Below are positions 24,725 through 38,901 of a stretch of 52,969 nt of DNA, one piece after another. The position numbers were made by a program, and so were the translations under genes. The notes under the pieces are model-generated. The model was not told where the DNA came from. It worked only from the letters and a program-made list of their open reading frames with translations, and made no database searches. Source of the DNA: an uncultured Verrucomicrobiota bacterium. GTDB lineage: Bacteria; Verrucomicrobiota; Verrucomicrobiia; Limisphaerales; UBA1319. Where the stretch lies: positions 1 through 52,969 of the forward strand of contig CAIMWS010000074.1 of assembly GCA_903845125.1 (NCBI GenBank), in the 5' to 3' direction. Numbering within the stretch: position 1 is the stretch's first letter; every line of letters begins with the position of its first letter.

Positions 24725-24868
24725 CCGCCGCCGACCTTAGCAGGGAAGTGAACCAGCGCAAGGCTGACCGAGTGCCGCAGGCAGCGGGTTTGAAAAGAGG
24801 TGCAAATTCGTGCCGTAAAAGTGTGGCGGTCGCCTTGAAACTTTGGTAACGGTTTTGGCGCAACGACC

Positions 24869-26053
24869 ATGAATATGAAAAAGCACCTACTTGGCGCACT
24901 GCTCACAGTCCCGCTGGCGGCGGCACTGGTGGGTGTGTCCGGCACCGCCGCGGCAACGGAACCACCGGCCAGTCCGGAAGTCACGGCGGCGATGCAGCCG
25001 TACCTGGACAGCCACAAATTGGCGGGCGTCATTGGCATTATTGCCGACAAGACCGGCCGGATCCATTACCAAAACCGGCTCGGCTACGCCGATGTGGAAG
25101 CGAAGAAACCGATCCGGGAAGACAACGTGTTTTGGATCGCTTCGATGACGAAAATGTTCGCTGGCGCGGCCATCATGATGCTGGCGGATGAAGGCGCGGT
25201 GAGTTTGGACGATCCCGTCACCAAGTTCATCCCGCAGCTTGAGAAATGGATGGTGGTCGGGGAAAAGGATGCCGCGCATGTCCTGCTGAAGCCGCTGGTC
25301 CGGCCCGTCACCGTCCGGCACATCCTGAGCCACACCAGCGGTTTGACGGGCATGTCCGAGCTCCAGCAGGTGACCGGTTCCGACAGCACACCGTTGAAGG
25401 CCCGCGCCCTGAGTTCGGTGACCGGTCCGCTCCAGTGGCAGCCTGGGGACAAATACCAGTATGGCAATCAAGGCATGAACATTGCCGCGCGCATCGTGGA
25501 AATCATCAGCCGGATGCCCTACGAAGAGTTTCTCCAAAAGCGTTTCTTCGATCCGTTGGGAATGACCGAAACAACCTTCTGGCCCAGCGAGGCGCAAGTG
25601 GCCCGGCTGGCTGGCGCTTACGGTCCGAACAAGGAAAGGAATGGGTATGCCCGCGGCGGCATCGGTTTCCTGACGAAGCCATTGAGTGATCGCGGGCATC
25701 GTTATCCCGAGGCGGGCGGCGGCTTGTTTTCCACCACGCACGACATCCTTCGCTATGGCCTCCTGCTGGCCAACGACGGTGAGTTGGACGGCAAACGCTA
25801 CCTGTCCCACGCGGCCATGGAGGAGTTGCGCCGGGAACAGACCGGGGCCACCAAGGTCAACTACAGCCTGGGCTATCACCTGCGCAACGGCATGTTCGGC
25901 CACGACGGCGCGTATGGAACCGATTTGTCGGTCCATCCGCAGACCGGCCTGGTGGCCGTTTTCATGGTGCAATGCCCCGGACCCGACCAGTGGGCGGCGC
26001 GCGACCTGTTCCTCAAGACCGCCACGGAGGTATTCAAGAAGATCGCCCCTTGA
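24869..26053 (+). CDS. Secreted serine hydrolase, class C beta-lactamase fold
   Basis: The 394-residue product has a signal peptide (LLTVPLAAALVGVSGTAAA, cleavage near 30). The penicillin-binding/beta-lactamase motifs are present: SMTK with catalytic Ser92 and Lys95, YGN at 198-200 for the Y-x-N element, and GHDGAYGTD near 350 in place of KTG. Such proteins are esterases, D-aminopeptidases or carboxypeptidases as often as beta-lactamases, so no drug resistance should be assumed. HILSHTSGLTG (151-161) is the usual conserved loop. The start may be the ATG at 24869 or 24875. It converges on the GH26 gene after 34 bases and stands apart from the xylan genes in orientation. Confidence 0.85.
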   Translation: MNMKKHLLGALLTVPLAAALVGVSGTAAATEPPASPEVTAAMQPYLDSHKLAGVIGIIADKTGRIHYQNRLGYADVEAKKPIREDNVFWIASMTKMFAGAAIMMLADEGAVSLDDPVTKFIPQLEKWMVVGEKDAAHVLLKPLVRPVTVRHILSHTSGLTGMSELQQVTGSDSTPLKARALSSVTGPLQWQPGDKYQYGNQGMNIAARIVEIISRMPYEEFLQKRFFDPLGMTETTFWPSEAQVARLAGAYGPNKERNGYARGGIGFLTKPLSDRGHRYPEAGGGLFSTTHDILRYGLLLANDGELDGKRYLSHAAMEELRREQTGATKVNYSLGYHLRNGMFGHDGAYGTDLSVHPQTGLVAVFMVQCPGPDQWAARDLFLKTATEVFKKIAP

Positions 26054-26087
26054 GGCTCGTGGTCCGCGGCCGCCACCCCGGGGGTTG

Positions 26088-27161
26088 CTACTTGGATTTT
26101 TGGGCGGCGGCCTTTAACCGGTCCTGCGAATTCGTCAGGGTGATGATCCTGGGATCCGTCATCAGTTCCTTGCCCTTCAGGTTGCCCGCGACGTTGTAGT
26201 GCCCGGCGTCGCCCCAAAAGTTGAAGCCGGCCAGTTCCGGGAACTGCTCCTCCAGCTTTTTCACCACGTCCAGGCAGTCGCGGGGGGCCTCCGCTGAGTC
26301 CCGGATCCCGAGCTCCGCCCACCAGATGACCTTGCCTGCCTGCCGCTTCTTTTCCACCGCCCAGGCGTATTCGTTGAACACCAGCCCCCGGCCATAGGCC
26401 GATTTGCCTATGACATCCACATACGGGTCTCCCGGATAATTCTCCTGGAGCGCGCCCGCTCGCTGGGTGGTATGCATGGCCCAAATGAGGTTATCCAGGC
26501 CCTTGGCCGAGAAATAATCATGCACCAGGCGGTAGAGCCGGATGGCGTTCCTGGGGCCGTCCTTGGCATGCCACTTGTTCCGGTCATCCAGCTCCACAAA
26601 CGGGGTGTAAACCACCACCAGGCCCCGGGCCTTCAACCATTGCAGGTTGGCCACCATCCGGTCCATTTGCTGGTAAAAATTGGCTTTCACCGGATTGTTC
26701 TCCGGCGCGAATATCGGATCAATCTGGACCGGGCTGTTCCATCTCCCGCCGCTTGGATTGGCAAAGAACGTATAAACGCCCACCAGGAGCCCCCGGTCCG
26801 CCATCTGCTTCACCCCTTCGTTCCACTGCGTGTCCGTGAAGGGGTCATCATCAAAATCATAGGTTAGACAGCCGAACGCGGGCATGATCCCCGTGTGATC
26901 GTGAGTCTTTTTCAGCCAGTTGGAGGAATGATCCAGGTCCGGCTTTTCCCCATGCACCCAGGTGGCCATCTGCCCAAAGAGATAGGAACCGTGGCCGAGG
27001 CCCTGGAGGCTGTGCAAGACTTCCTCTTTCGTCCGGGCGTGTACGGCCAGCGAAAGCGTCAGCAGCAGGGCGGCCAAGTGGAGGGCGCGGCTGGAAATCG
27101 GGCCGGTGGCGATCCCTGCTTGCCGGCCCATTAAAGGGCGTTTGTGCGGAGTGGCATTCAT
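26088..27161 (-). CDS. Secreted GH26-family glycoside hydrolase
   Basis: GH26 contains beta-mannanases and some beta-1,3-xylanases. The 357-residue protein starts at the ATG at 27161, with a hydrophobic signal region LHLAALLLTLSLAVHA ending near residue 43. The acid/base candidate is Glu190 in YTPFVELDDRNKWH (the family RPFHEMNG..W position), and the nucleophile is Glu283 in IWWAELGIRD. FGCLTYDF and NFWGDAGHYN fit other barrel strands. The two glutamates are 93 residues apart, as usual. It is the last gene of a minus-strand series, 48 bases after the GH10 gene, so it is likely co-transcribed. Mannan or xylan backbone cleavage is inferred; the substrate is not settled. Confidence 0.8.
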   Translation of the reverse strand: MNATPHKRPLMGRQAGIATGPISSRALHLAALLLTLSLAVHARTKEEVLHSLQGLGHGSYLFGQMATWVHGEKPDLDHSSNWLKKTHDHTGIMPAFGCLTYDFDDDPFTDTQWNEGVKQMADRGLLVGVYTFFANPSGGRWNSPVQIDPIFAPENNPVKANFYQQMDRMVANLQWLKARGLVVVYTPFVELDDRNKWHAKDGPRNAIRLYRLVHDYFSAKGLDNLIWAMHTTQRAGALQENYPGDPYVDVIGKSAYGRGLVFNEYAWAVEKKRQAGKVIWWAELGIRDSAEAPRDCLDVVKKLEEQFPELAGFNFWGDAGHYNVAGNLKGKELMTDPRIITLTNSQDRLKAAAQKSK

Positions 27162-27209
27162 GCCCGCCACCGTACCCTTGCGCGGCGGGGCTGGCAAGCG
27201 GGCAAGTGC

Positions 27210-28334
27210 TCAGTTTTTACCCCGGGCTGCGTCGAGGATCGCCGTTAGCGCCGGTTTCGGCTGGAGTTGGCCGTCGAAGAGCAGCGGCCGCTGCCAGGAC
27301 CGCCAGGACCGCCGGTCGCTGAGGCCCCAGAAGGTCACCCGCGAGATCGATTTCGCGTGGCGGTTGAAAATATCAAACAGTTGCCCGTACACCTGCGCCT
27401 GCCGCTGGAACGCCTCGTCGGACACCGCCCCGCCACCGTCGCGGGTCGGAAACGCGCCGCTGTTGCCGCCGGTAGCGGTCACATCCAGCTCGCTGATGCT
27501 GACCTTCAGTCCCAGGGCTGCATAGTTGGCAATCGCCTTCTCGAGGTCGGCCAGGTTGGGGTTCAGGTTCCAATGCCCCTGGATGCCCACGCCGTGGATC
27601 GGCGCCTTCTCCTGGATCAGTCGCTTGAGCAGCAGCATGGAACTGGCGTGTTTGCCCCGGTTTTGCGCCGCCCCCTGCTCGATGCCGTAATCGTTGTAGT
27701 ACAGTTGGGCCTCCGGATCGGCCTCGTGCGCCCACTGGAACGCCAGCGTCAGGTAGTCCGGTCCGATCGTCCGATACCAATTGGAATTCCGCAGGTTCTC
27801 CGTCCCTCCGTTGCCGCCGTCGTTGATGGCTTCGTTCACCACGTCCCACCCGGTGAGGCGGCCTCGGTAACGCCCGACAACCGTCAGGATATGTTTCTTC
27901 AACCGCGCCATCGCCAACTCGCGCGTCACGGCCTGGCCGTCGGCTCCCGGATTGAAGAACCACCGGCCAGTCTGCGCGTGCCAGACCAGGGTATGCCCCC
28001 ATACCTGGAGGTGGTTGTCCTGGCACCACTGGACCATGGCATCGGGCGTTCCCCAGTTGAACGTCTCCTCCGCGGGATGCGTCAGCTGGGGCTTCAGGCA
28101 GTTTTCCGGCGTGAGGATATTGTAGTTGGCCCTGATGTTGGCCAGTTCGGCCTCCGAGTAGCCCCGGAGATCGCCCGCCGCGCCGATGAGGAATTTCCCG
28201 GCATACGCCTCCTTGAGCCCTTGGGCGGGCTTCAGCGCGGCCGCCGGTTGCGGGGCGTCTTGGTTCTGGCCGGATGCGGTTCCCGCCCAGATCGCGCAGG
28301 CGATCGAGGATAGGATAAAAACTTTATTCATCAT
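27210..28334 (-). CDS. Secreted GH10 endo-1,4-beta-xylanase
   Basis: GH10 enzymes cut the beta-1,4 bonds of the xylan main chain with retention. The 374-residue product has a short signal peptide (VFILSSIACAIWAGTASG, cleavage near 22) and one catalytic domain. ENCLKPQ (77-83) and GHTLVWHAQTG (113-123) are typical xylose-binding strands. The acid/base is Glu168 in WDVVNEAI and the nucleophile Glu282 in SISELDVT; NDYGIEQ and GIQGHWNL are also standard. GGGAAAGGAAC just upstream of ATGATG (28334/28331) is a good ribosome-binding site. The gene follows GH43 after 27 bases and precedes GH26 after 48, so the three probably share a transcript. Complete and typical in length. Confidence 0.95.
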   Translation of the reverse strand: MMNKVFILSSIACAIWAGTASGQNQDAPQPAAALKPAQGLKEAYAGKFLIGAAGDLRGYSEAELANIRANYNILTPENCLKPQLTHPAEETFNWGTPDAMVQWCQDNHLQVWGHTLVWHAQTGRWFFNPGADGQAVTRELAMARLKKHILTVVGRYRGRLTGWDVVNEAINDGGNGGTENLRNSNWYRTIGPDYLTLAFQWAHEADPEAQLYYNDYGIEQGAAQNRGKHASSMLLLKRLIQEKAPIHGVGIQGHWNLNPNLADLEKAIANYAALGLKVSISELDVTATGGNSGAFPTRDGGGAVSDEAFQRQAQVYGQLFDIFNRHAKSISRVTFWGLSDRRSWRSWQRPLLFDGQLQPKPALTAILDAARGKN

Positions 28335-28361
28335 ATTTGTTCCTTTCCCTGGTGCTTTGGT

Positions 28362-30494
28362 TCAATCAATGGTCTTCCATTTGAAACATTCGCCGCCTTG
28401 GCGGGCCGGGCTCGGGCCGGTGGCGGTGACCGTCACCGGGCCCGGTTCGTTCGGCTTGGTGGCCAGATACCGGTGATTCGTGAGCGCCATCAGCATCGTG
28501 TCGCCGCGCATCAGGTTCACCCATTGGAAGGTTTCCGACTCGCCCGGTTTTTTCCCGGCAAGGTCTTTCAAGACGGCCGCTTCCCCATCAATGGAAACGA
28601 ACCGGCCACGGGTCGCCTGCAGCGCTACGCGGCCCTGGCCGAGATCCCGGACCTGGAACCGGGTGTTTTCGGCGGTGCGCGCGGCGGCGCTCGCCGCGAG
28701 ATGGACCAGCGTCATGCTCTGCGTATCCGCGGCCAGGAAGCTGCCGTCGGCGCCGCTGGCCAGAGTGATGGTCTTGCCCATCGGGATCTCCCGTTCCAGG
28801 CCGCGGGCGCGCACCTCCTCCACCGTGTAGTTGTCAAAATCGGCGTAGCCGCCGGGGTGGTCCGAGGTGTTGAAGTTGAAAAGCGCGGGGCGCACGCCTT
28901 GGAAGGTGCGCAGTTGGAAGATCATGAGGAACGGTTTGCCCAGCGGCGTGAATTTTTGGCCATCAGCGCTATGGCTGAAAACCGCCTCGTCGGTGTCAAA
29001 ATTACACGCCACGCGCAGCCACAGGTGGGCGGGGGGATTGCGCGGCCCCAGCGTTGGGGAATTCGTCGGGGCCGGCGCCGCCGGAGTGGGCGGGGCACCG
29101 GGGCCGCCTCGGCGCCCGCCGCTACTACTGGCGAACATTTGCAGGCAGGTTCCCTCAGCCGTCTTCGCCACTCCGATCCAGGCATATGGCGAACTCAGCA
29201 GCGCCAGCCCGGCGATGTCGCCGGCGGCCAGGCCCGACGTGTCGATTTCCACCGTCATGATGGATTCAGGGCCCGGGGGGCGCTGGCAGAGGCTGTTGCG
29301 GGCGGAATAGAAGTCCTTGGCCGCCAGGGAGTGGAGGCGCAGCACGCCCGGCTTCTCGGTGAGCGACCATCGGGTGTCATCCGGCACGTGATTCCACTGC
29401 CAGTGCGGATTCAGCTGGCCGCCGTCAAAGGGGTCGTCGTGGATAAAGGCCGGCTTGGGTTCCTGGAGGTGGCCCGTGTTGGGTTTGATCCACGTATTGG
29501 GCGCCTTGCGCAAATTGCCCGGCAGGCCGATGAGCGGGAAGCCATTATCCCAGGTGATCGGCACCAGGGAAACCATGCGCCCGGCACTGCCGTGGTCCGA
29601 CATGATAATGCTCCACCATTCGCCGGACGGGGTATCCACGATGCCGCCCTGGTGCAGCCAAAGCCCGCGGTCATTGGGCTGGGCTTTCAGGGGCGCCGCG
29701 GCCGTCACCCCCAGCGACTCGCCTTGCACCATGCGCTCCACTTTCCACGGGCCATCAATCGAGTCGGCGATCGCCACCATCTGGTCCACCGGCCCGCCGG
29801 GAATGGCCGACACATCCACATATTTGCCGTTGATCTTGTAGAGGTGGTGGCCTTCGCCCATTCGGCCCACCAACTGGTGGCGGACGCCGGGCACAAAGGA
29901 CTTGAGGTCGGGTGCCAGTTCTTCGATGGGATAGGGGCTGCCGCCACCGGATATGATATAGACCTTGCCGTCGTCATCGAAGAGGACCGACAGGTCGTGC
30001 CGTCCGGGCAGTTGGTTGCGCTCCCACGGACCTTGGATCGTTCTGGAACGGAAGACCTGGAGGCCAACCCCGTTGACGTTGGAGAAGATATAGAACATGC
30101 CGTTGTGATGGCGGAGGCAGGGCGCCCATATCCCCCGCCCGTAAATGTTCCCGCCTTCGAGCCGGAACGCCGGGCCCAAGTCCAGCCGTTCCAGGCAATA
30201 GCCGGCGAGTTCCCAGTTCACCAAGTCTTTGGAATGCATGAGCTGGACCGCCGGATTCATGTGCATGGTGGTGCCGGCGAGGTAATAGTCATCACCTACC
30301 CGAATGACGTCCGGATCCTCGAACTCTTCGAAAAACAAGGGGTTGGAGTACGTGCCGTTGCCATTGTCGGCGCTCCAGTGCCGCATCGCCGCCGGGGGCA
30401 GGCCGGGAGCATCCGGCGCGGCGGCGCGGCCCGCCTGGTTGCTGCCGGTGAGCAGGATCACGGAAAGCACCACCGCCGATAGCGAATGTTTCAT
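28362..30494 (-). CDS. Secreted GH43 beta-xylosidase/arabinofuranosidase with C-terminal beta domains
   Basis: GH43 enzymes invert at xylose or arabinose linkages. The 710-residue product has a signal peptide ending near AGRAAA (residue 25). The five-bladed propeller carries DPDVIRVGDDYYL with the base Asp62, the pKa-modulating Asp167 in RHDLSVLFDDDG, and the acid Glu214 in GEGHHLYK. A beta-sandwich of the GH43-associated type (about 355-590; LLSSPYAWIGVAK, LWLRVACNFD) follows, then a ~110-residue C-terminal domain (ITLASGADGSFLAAD... to FQWVNLMRG...FKWKTID) that resembles a beta-trefoil or fascin-like module. The latter is unusual and may bind glycan. It precedes GH10 by 27 bases. Xylooligosaccharide debranching or trimming is inferred from the neighbours. 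Confidence 0.88.
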   Translation of the reverse strand: MKHSLSAVVLSVILLTGSNQAGRAAAPDAPGLPPAAMRHWSADNGNGTYSNPLFFEEFEDPDVIRVGDDYYLAGTTMHMNPAVQLMHSKDLVNWELAGYCLERLDLGPAFRLEGGNIYGRGIWAPCLRHHNGMFYIFSNVNGVGLQVFRSRTIQGPWERNQLPGRHDLSVLFDDDGKVYIISGGGSPYPIEELAPDLKSFVPGVRHQLVGRMGEGHHLYKINGKYVDVSAIPGGPVDQMVAIADSIDGPWKVERMVQGESLGVTAAAPLKAQPNDRGLWLHQGGIVDTPSGEWWSIIMSDHGSAGRMVSLVPITWDNGFPLIGLPGNLRKAPNTWIKPNTGHLQEPKPAFIHDDPFDGGQLNPHWQWNHVPDDTRWSLTEKPGVLRLHSLAAKDFYSARNSLCQRPPGPESIMTVEIDTSGLAAGDIAGLALLSSPYAWIGVAKTAEGTCLQMFASSSGGRRGGPGAPPTPAAPAPTNSPTLGPRNPPAHLWLRVACNFDTDEAVFSHSADGQKFTPLGKPFLMIFQLRTFQGVRPALFNFNTSDHPGGYADFDNYTVEEVRARGLEREIPMGKTITLASGADGSFLAADTQSMTLVHLAASAAARTAENTRFQVRDLGQGRVALQATRGRFVSIDGEAAVLKDLAGKKPGESETFQWVNLMRGDTMLMALTNHRYLATKPNEPGPVTVTATGPSPARQGGECFKWKTID

Positions 30495-30773
30495 AAACGG
30501 GTTTTGAGTATCCTCTTTGCCTGGGTGGTTTTCAGAAAGCCTGGGATGGATCGCACAGCCCCCATCTCCGGACTCCGTGTTTTAGCGGGGCGCCAATGAG
30601 GCGCGGCTGCTCGCGCCCCCAACGAAGGTGCGGTATCAGGGCGGGCCCCGAGGCCTTTCGGGAATTCCGGTTGATGCCCGAATGAGCCCCACCGTGGCCG
30701 CCGGCCGGCCGCCCCGCCGCTCCGCCACCATGCCGCCGGATGGAATTGTCCAAAACCATCAGGGTGGCGAGCG
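30495..30773. other. Gap upstream of the GH43 gene
   Basis: This ~280-base GC-rich stretch separates the three-module enzyme gene from the GH43 gene, so the GH43-GH10-GH26 unit may have its own promoter. I see no credible ORF and no confident promoter or terminator. A pyrimidine-to-purine-rich segment around 30590-30660 resembles repeat-derived intergenic DNA, but it has no second copy in the window. Confidence 0.3.
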
Positions 30774-36127
<5,354 letters not shown>

Positions 36128-36208
36128 GGGGTCTTTGGGTAATAGCGGCCGAAACCGCTGCTGGGCCGCGGTTGAATCATCATACTGATGCTTTGAAGCT
36201 GCCGACAT
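36128..36208 (-). pseudogene. Truncated 5' end of an ECF sigma-factor gene (copy 1)
   Basis: From ATG at 36208 the 27 codons before the esterase start read MSAASKHQYDDSTAAQQRFR plus a few residues. The pattern M-S-A...D-D...AAQQRF resembles the N-terminal leader of verrucomicrobial ECF sigma factors, and matches copy 2 at 37491-37646 in spacing and in AAQQRF. Nucleotides before the ATG match copy 2 at 19 of 24 positions. It ends before the sigma2 domain and is in frame with the esterase gene. The segment may serve as a captured promoter and leader. Confidence 0.6.
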
Positions 36209-36495
36209 ACTTCAGTCTCCACCAATACTCCCGGCTGACCGGGGTTTTTGGACATCAACACCTTGTTTCGCACCCCTGCCACCCCGTCAAGCGGGCCTTC
36301 CCGGCGTCAGCCTGAACCTCCAAGTTGCGCTCCCTGTTCCTGCCTGGCCACGTTGGCGGCCAGGGTGGTGCGCCTCCTGACCGTTGGGTGGGCAGGGACA
36401 TTTCAGACTATTCGGGGTCGGCCACCTTTTAAAGCATCTTTTTCTCCGTATCGTTTTCCAAACGGCTCCAAGGCAGGCACCGCTGCCGTTTGGGT
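36209..36495. other. Gap between two esterase genes with a hairpin behind the first
   Basis: A perfect 9-base inverted repeat (CCAAACGGC at 36458-36466 and GCCGTTTGG at 36485-36493) lies just after the stop of the 36496-37467 gene. No T-run follows on the minus strand, so it is not a standard terminator but could protect a 3' end. The remainder contains the promoter region of the sigma-factor-derived leader; I assign no promoter hexamers. Confidence 0.4.
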
Positions 36496-37467
36496 CTATT
36501 TGAAGAGGCGCTGCGCGAACAACCACAGGTTGTTTCTCCAGTGCGCCGCGTCGTGGCCGTTGCCGTCCACGTGCCAAATGTGCGGCACCTGCTTTTCCTT
36601 GAGATAGAGATGCACGCCCTGGCTGATGCGGATCAGGCCATCTTTGTTGCCGCAGGAGACCCACAAAAGCTTCAGTTTTTGCGCTGCGGCCGCCGGATCG
36701 GGCACCAGTTGCGCCGGGGGCTTGGTGTTCGGTGCGGACGAGAAACCGCCCACCCACGCGAAGGTGTCCAGATGGCCCAAACCGAAATTCAGCGTTTGGC
36801 CGCCCCCCATGGACAACCCGGCCAGGGCGCGGCTCTCCCGGTTCGTATAAGTGCTGTAGCGCGACTGAATCGCGGGAATCACGTCATCCAGCAGGTCGCG
36901 CTCAAATTTCGCAAACGCCGGCGCCGTCGCCATGGCATTCGGGCCCGCCCGATCGTCTTTCTGGGCCCGGCCATTGGGCATCACGATGATCATCGGCACG
37001 GCTTTTCCGTCGGCGATGAGGTTGTCGAGGAGATGGTTCGGATGGGCAAACCGCTGCCATTCCGTCTCGTCCCCGCCGATGCCGTGCAGGAGGTAGAGCA
37101 CAGGATATTTCTGGTTCGCCGAATAGCCGGGCGGAGTATAGACCTGCATCTTGCGTTTTGTGCCGACGGTTTTTGATTCGTACTCGATCATCTCCAATTT
37201 GCCCTGGGGAATGTTCTCGCGCTTTTGGTCAATGCCCGCCGGCGGATCGTCAAACGCCGGCTTGTCGTCGGGATTCAAGACAATCGGCCCGCCAAATCCG
37301 CCCGGTCCGCGGCGGGGTTGGTTGCCGCTCGCTGGGGCCGGGGCACTTTGGATATTCGTCTTGGCAGATGGTCCAGCGTCGCCTGGTTGGCGCTCTTGGG
37401 CTCGACTGGACAGTCCGGCCAAAAGAGCAAAACCAAGGAAGGCGCATGTCGCATAGGTAGTTTTCAT
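36496..37467 (-). CDS. Secreted CE1-type esterase, single domain
   Basis: The 323-residue product has a signal peptide (CAFLGFALLAGLSSRAQ) and then a Pro/Gly-rich stretch to about 85. The alpha/beta-hydrolase domain has YPVLYLLHGIGGDETEW (oxyanion region), Ser219 in LAGLSMGG and His305 in GNGHDAAHW. It lacks the N-terminal beta domain of the two neighbouring esterases and is the most divergent of the three. This suggests a different ester substrate, for instance acetyl versus feruloyl, but the sequence does not tell which. The ATG at 37467 follows the stop of a sigma-factor gene fragment by 23 bases. Hairpin after the stop as noted for the following gap. Its place at the head of the locus suggests early expression. 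Confidence 0.85.
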   Translation of the reverse strand: MKTTYATCAFLGFALLAGLSSRAQERQPGDAGPSAKTNIQSAPAPASGNQPRRGPGGFGGPIVLNPDDKPAFDDPPAGIDQKRENIPQGKLEMIEYESKTVGTKRKMQVYTPPGYSANQKYPVLYLLHGIGGDETEWQRFAHPNHLLDNLIADGKAVPMIIVMPNGRAQKDDRAGPNAMATAPAFAKFERDLLDDVIPAIQSRYSTYTNRESRALAGLSMGGGQTLNFGLGHLDTFAWVGGFSSAPNTKPPAQLVPDPAAAAQKLKLLWVSCGNKDGLIRISQGVHLYLKEKQVPHIWHVDGNGHDAAHWRNNLWLFAQRLFK

Positions 37468-37490
37468 AGATATAGGTCCAGGTTTTGGGT

Positions 37491-37646
37491 TTATTTACAA
37501 GTCGGGCTTGCTGTTACCTCCGTCACCTTGGGGGCCAAGGCGGCCACATAACGGAAAATCTCCCGCTCGCTGCTCAGGAACAGCGCTGGAAACCGCTGTT
37601 GGGCAGCGTTTGCCTCATCGAACCGATGCGGTGAATCAGCCGACAT
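37491..37646 (-). pseudogene. Truncated 5' end of an ECF sigma-factor gene (copy 2)
   Basis: ATG at 37646 to TAA at 37491 encodes 51 residues: MSADSPHRFDEANAAQQRF..., then SSEREIFRYVAALAPKVTE, the start of the sigma2 domain of ECF sigma factors (family form REIFRYVAALVP). The match stops at about residue 43, where the normal helix leading to the DNA-melting region should begin; the last residues TASPTCK are foreign. The protein cannot act as a sigma factor. Placed 23 bases before an esterase start, it may supply that gene's promoter. Confidence 0.75.
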
Positions 37647-37969
37647 TCGTCAATCTCTACCAATACTTCCAACACTTGGCGAGTTCTGAACGTCCCATCG
37701 GGCTTTTTTTCAAAGCCCCTTCACCTCCGAAGCTAAAGCGATGCCCACCGGATCCATCCGGCCATCACCATCCACCACCTTCCGCAACCGCCAAGGTCAA
37801 GGACACGATCTTGTGGCTTGCCAGGCTCGGGGGATTCCTGGAGCGCAAGGGCGGGGAACCGCCGGGCCGGAAGGCCAGTTTTTTTAGCGAAGATCGGGCA
37901 CGGGAAAGCCAAAGGCTTCCCCCCTGTTTGCTGGGAAGTTTCCGGTCTGAATCCGCCTCTGCCCAGCTG
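37647..37969. other. Gap between the sigma-factor fragment and the PEP-CTERM gene
   Basis: No gene is visible. It should contain the promoter for the sigma-factor-derived leader (minus strand). A hairpin GGGCTTT-loop-AAAGCCC at about 37698-37716 and an imperfect one near 37900-37922 are present. Neither is followed by a T-run on the strand where a terminator would be needed. Confidence 0.35.
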
Positions 37970-38629
37970 TCAGGTTTGGGCCTGGCGGCGGCGCAGCCAG
38001 GGCACCAGACCGAGCAGGAGCAATCCCGCAATCGCCGCGGTAGCCGGCTCGGGAACGGGTGTGACCGAGAGGTTGTCGATCATGAACCCTGGCGCCAGGC
38101 CGCCGGTTTTGATCTGTAATTTTATTTCATCAAATGGGGTTCCGGGCGAATAGTTGGACAAGGTCCCCATCGGCAAAGTGTTATGTGGAATCGCATCGGG
38201 ATCTGAAAAAGCCCCCCGGGCAGTGGCGGATCCCACCAAACTCGAGGAAAAATAAGCGCTCAATTGCACATCGGAGGGAGTTTCGGCGGGCGGGCTATCG
38301 GTGGTTGCGAAATCAAAGCTGAGCGAACTCACGGGCTGGCTGAATTTGATGTCCAAGACACCGACTGTGACATTGGCGGCGCAGGAAAGGAACTGCCCCG
38401 AAAAGAGGGATAAAACAGTTCCCGGCCCTATGCTGCCGATAGTCTCGATGGAACATCCACCGGAAACTACGAGGAAGGAAGCGGTCAATCCATCCGTAGT
38501 CCAGTTTATCGGCAGAGTATTGCCGGCGTGGCTGGGGGTACCGGTGTCAAAATTAAACACCGCCGCGGCGGCATCGGACGCCAGCCCAATTACCAGTGCG
38601 GCGAGAATTGAATGCCATTGGTTGCTCAT
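37970..38629 (-). CDS. PEP-CTERM sorting-signal exported protein
   Basis: PEP-CTERM proteins are sent to the surface and cut by an exosortase. The 219-residue product has an N-terminal signal (ILAALVIGLASDAAAA, cleavage near 23), a single beta-sandwich-like domain with conserved NFDTG start and DIKFSQPVSSLSFDF, and a C-terminal tripartite signal beginning VPEPATAAIAGL (residue ~192), then a hydrophobic helix and LRRRQ. No catalytic residues are seen; it is likely a surface or matrix protein. The exosortase gene is not in this window. The gene is alone, divergent from the histidine kinase across 412 bases, and without an obvious terminator. Confidence 0.9.
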   Translation of the reverse strand: MSNQWHSILAALVIGLASDAAAAVFNFDTGTPSHAGNTLPINWTTDGLTASFLVVSGGCSIETIGSIGPGTVLSLFSGQFLSCAANVTVGVLDIKFSQPVSSLSFDFATTDSPPAETPSDVQLSAYFSSSLVGSATARGAFSDPDAIPHNTLPMGTLSNYSPGTPFDEIKLQIKTGGLAPGFMIDNLSVTPVPEPATAAIAGLLLLGLVPWLRRRQAQT

Positions 38630-38901
38630 AAATTATTCCATGACCGCAATTTTACTCATTTTAACCATTAACATTGGCGATCCTGTCAGGAAGTTAAACC
38701 ACCCCCTGCGGCCAGGCAATAAGACCATGGTCGTACGTACTTGGTGGCGTGGCTCCCGGCTGGGGTGAGCGGCCTGGACCCGCCACCACGCTGGAAACAG
38801 GGTGGGATTTGCGACCCGTGCGGAAGAGGTATGCGGCTATTCCGCCTGGCAGGAATGAACTCCACCTCCCACCGGAATACCGCATTAGTAGTCAGGAGGC
38901 A
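38630..38901. other. Divergent intergenic region upstream of the PEP-CTERM and kinase genes
   Basis: No gene is visible. The left part is AT-rich (TTTTACTCATTTTAACC around 38650) and should carry the PEP-CTERM promoter, but hexamers are ambiguous. The right part leads to the kinase promoter noted separately. Confidence 0.35.

Noticed and set aside
24869-26053. Calling the class-C-like serine hydrolase an antibiotic-resistance beta-lactamase
   Set aside because: The motifs show only the fold; many such proteins are esterases or peptidases, and the KTG element is replaced.
28398-30482. A 694-codon open frame on the plus strand opposite the GH43 gene
   Set aside because: GC-rich codon bias keeps the antisense frame open. 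The product is Arg/His/Gly-rich with no domain pattern, while the minus-strand frame is a typical GH43 enzyme.
36458-36493. A 9-base inverted repeat as an intrinsic terminator after an esterase gene
   Set aside because: No T-run follows on the transcribed strand, so it is only reported as a hairpin.
37698-37716. Hairpin GGGCTTT/AAAGCCC as a terminator
   Set aside because: The T-rich part is in the loop, not after the stem, and no gene ends next to it on the relevant strand.
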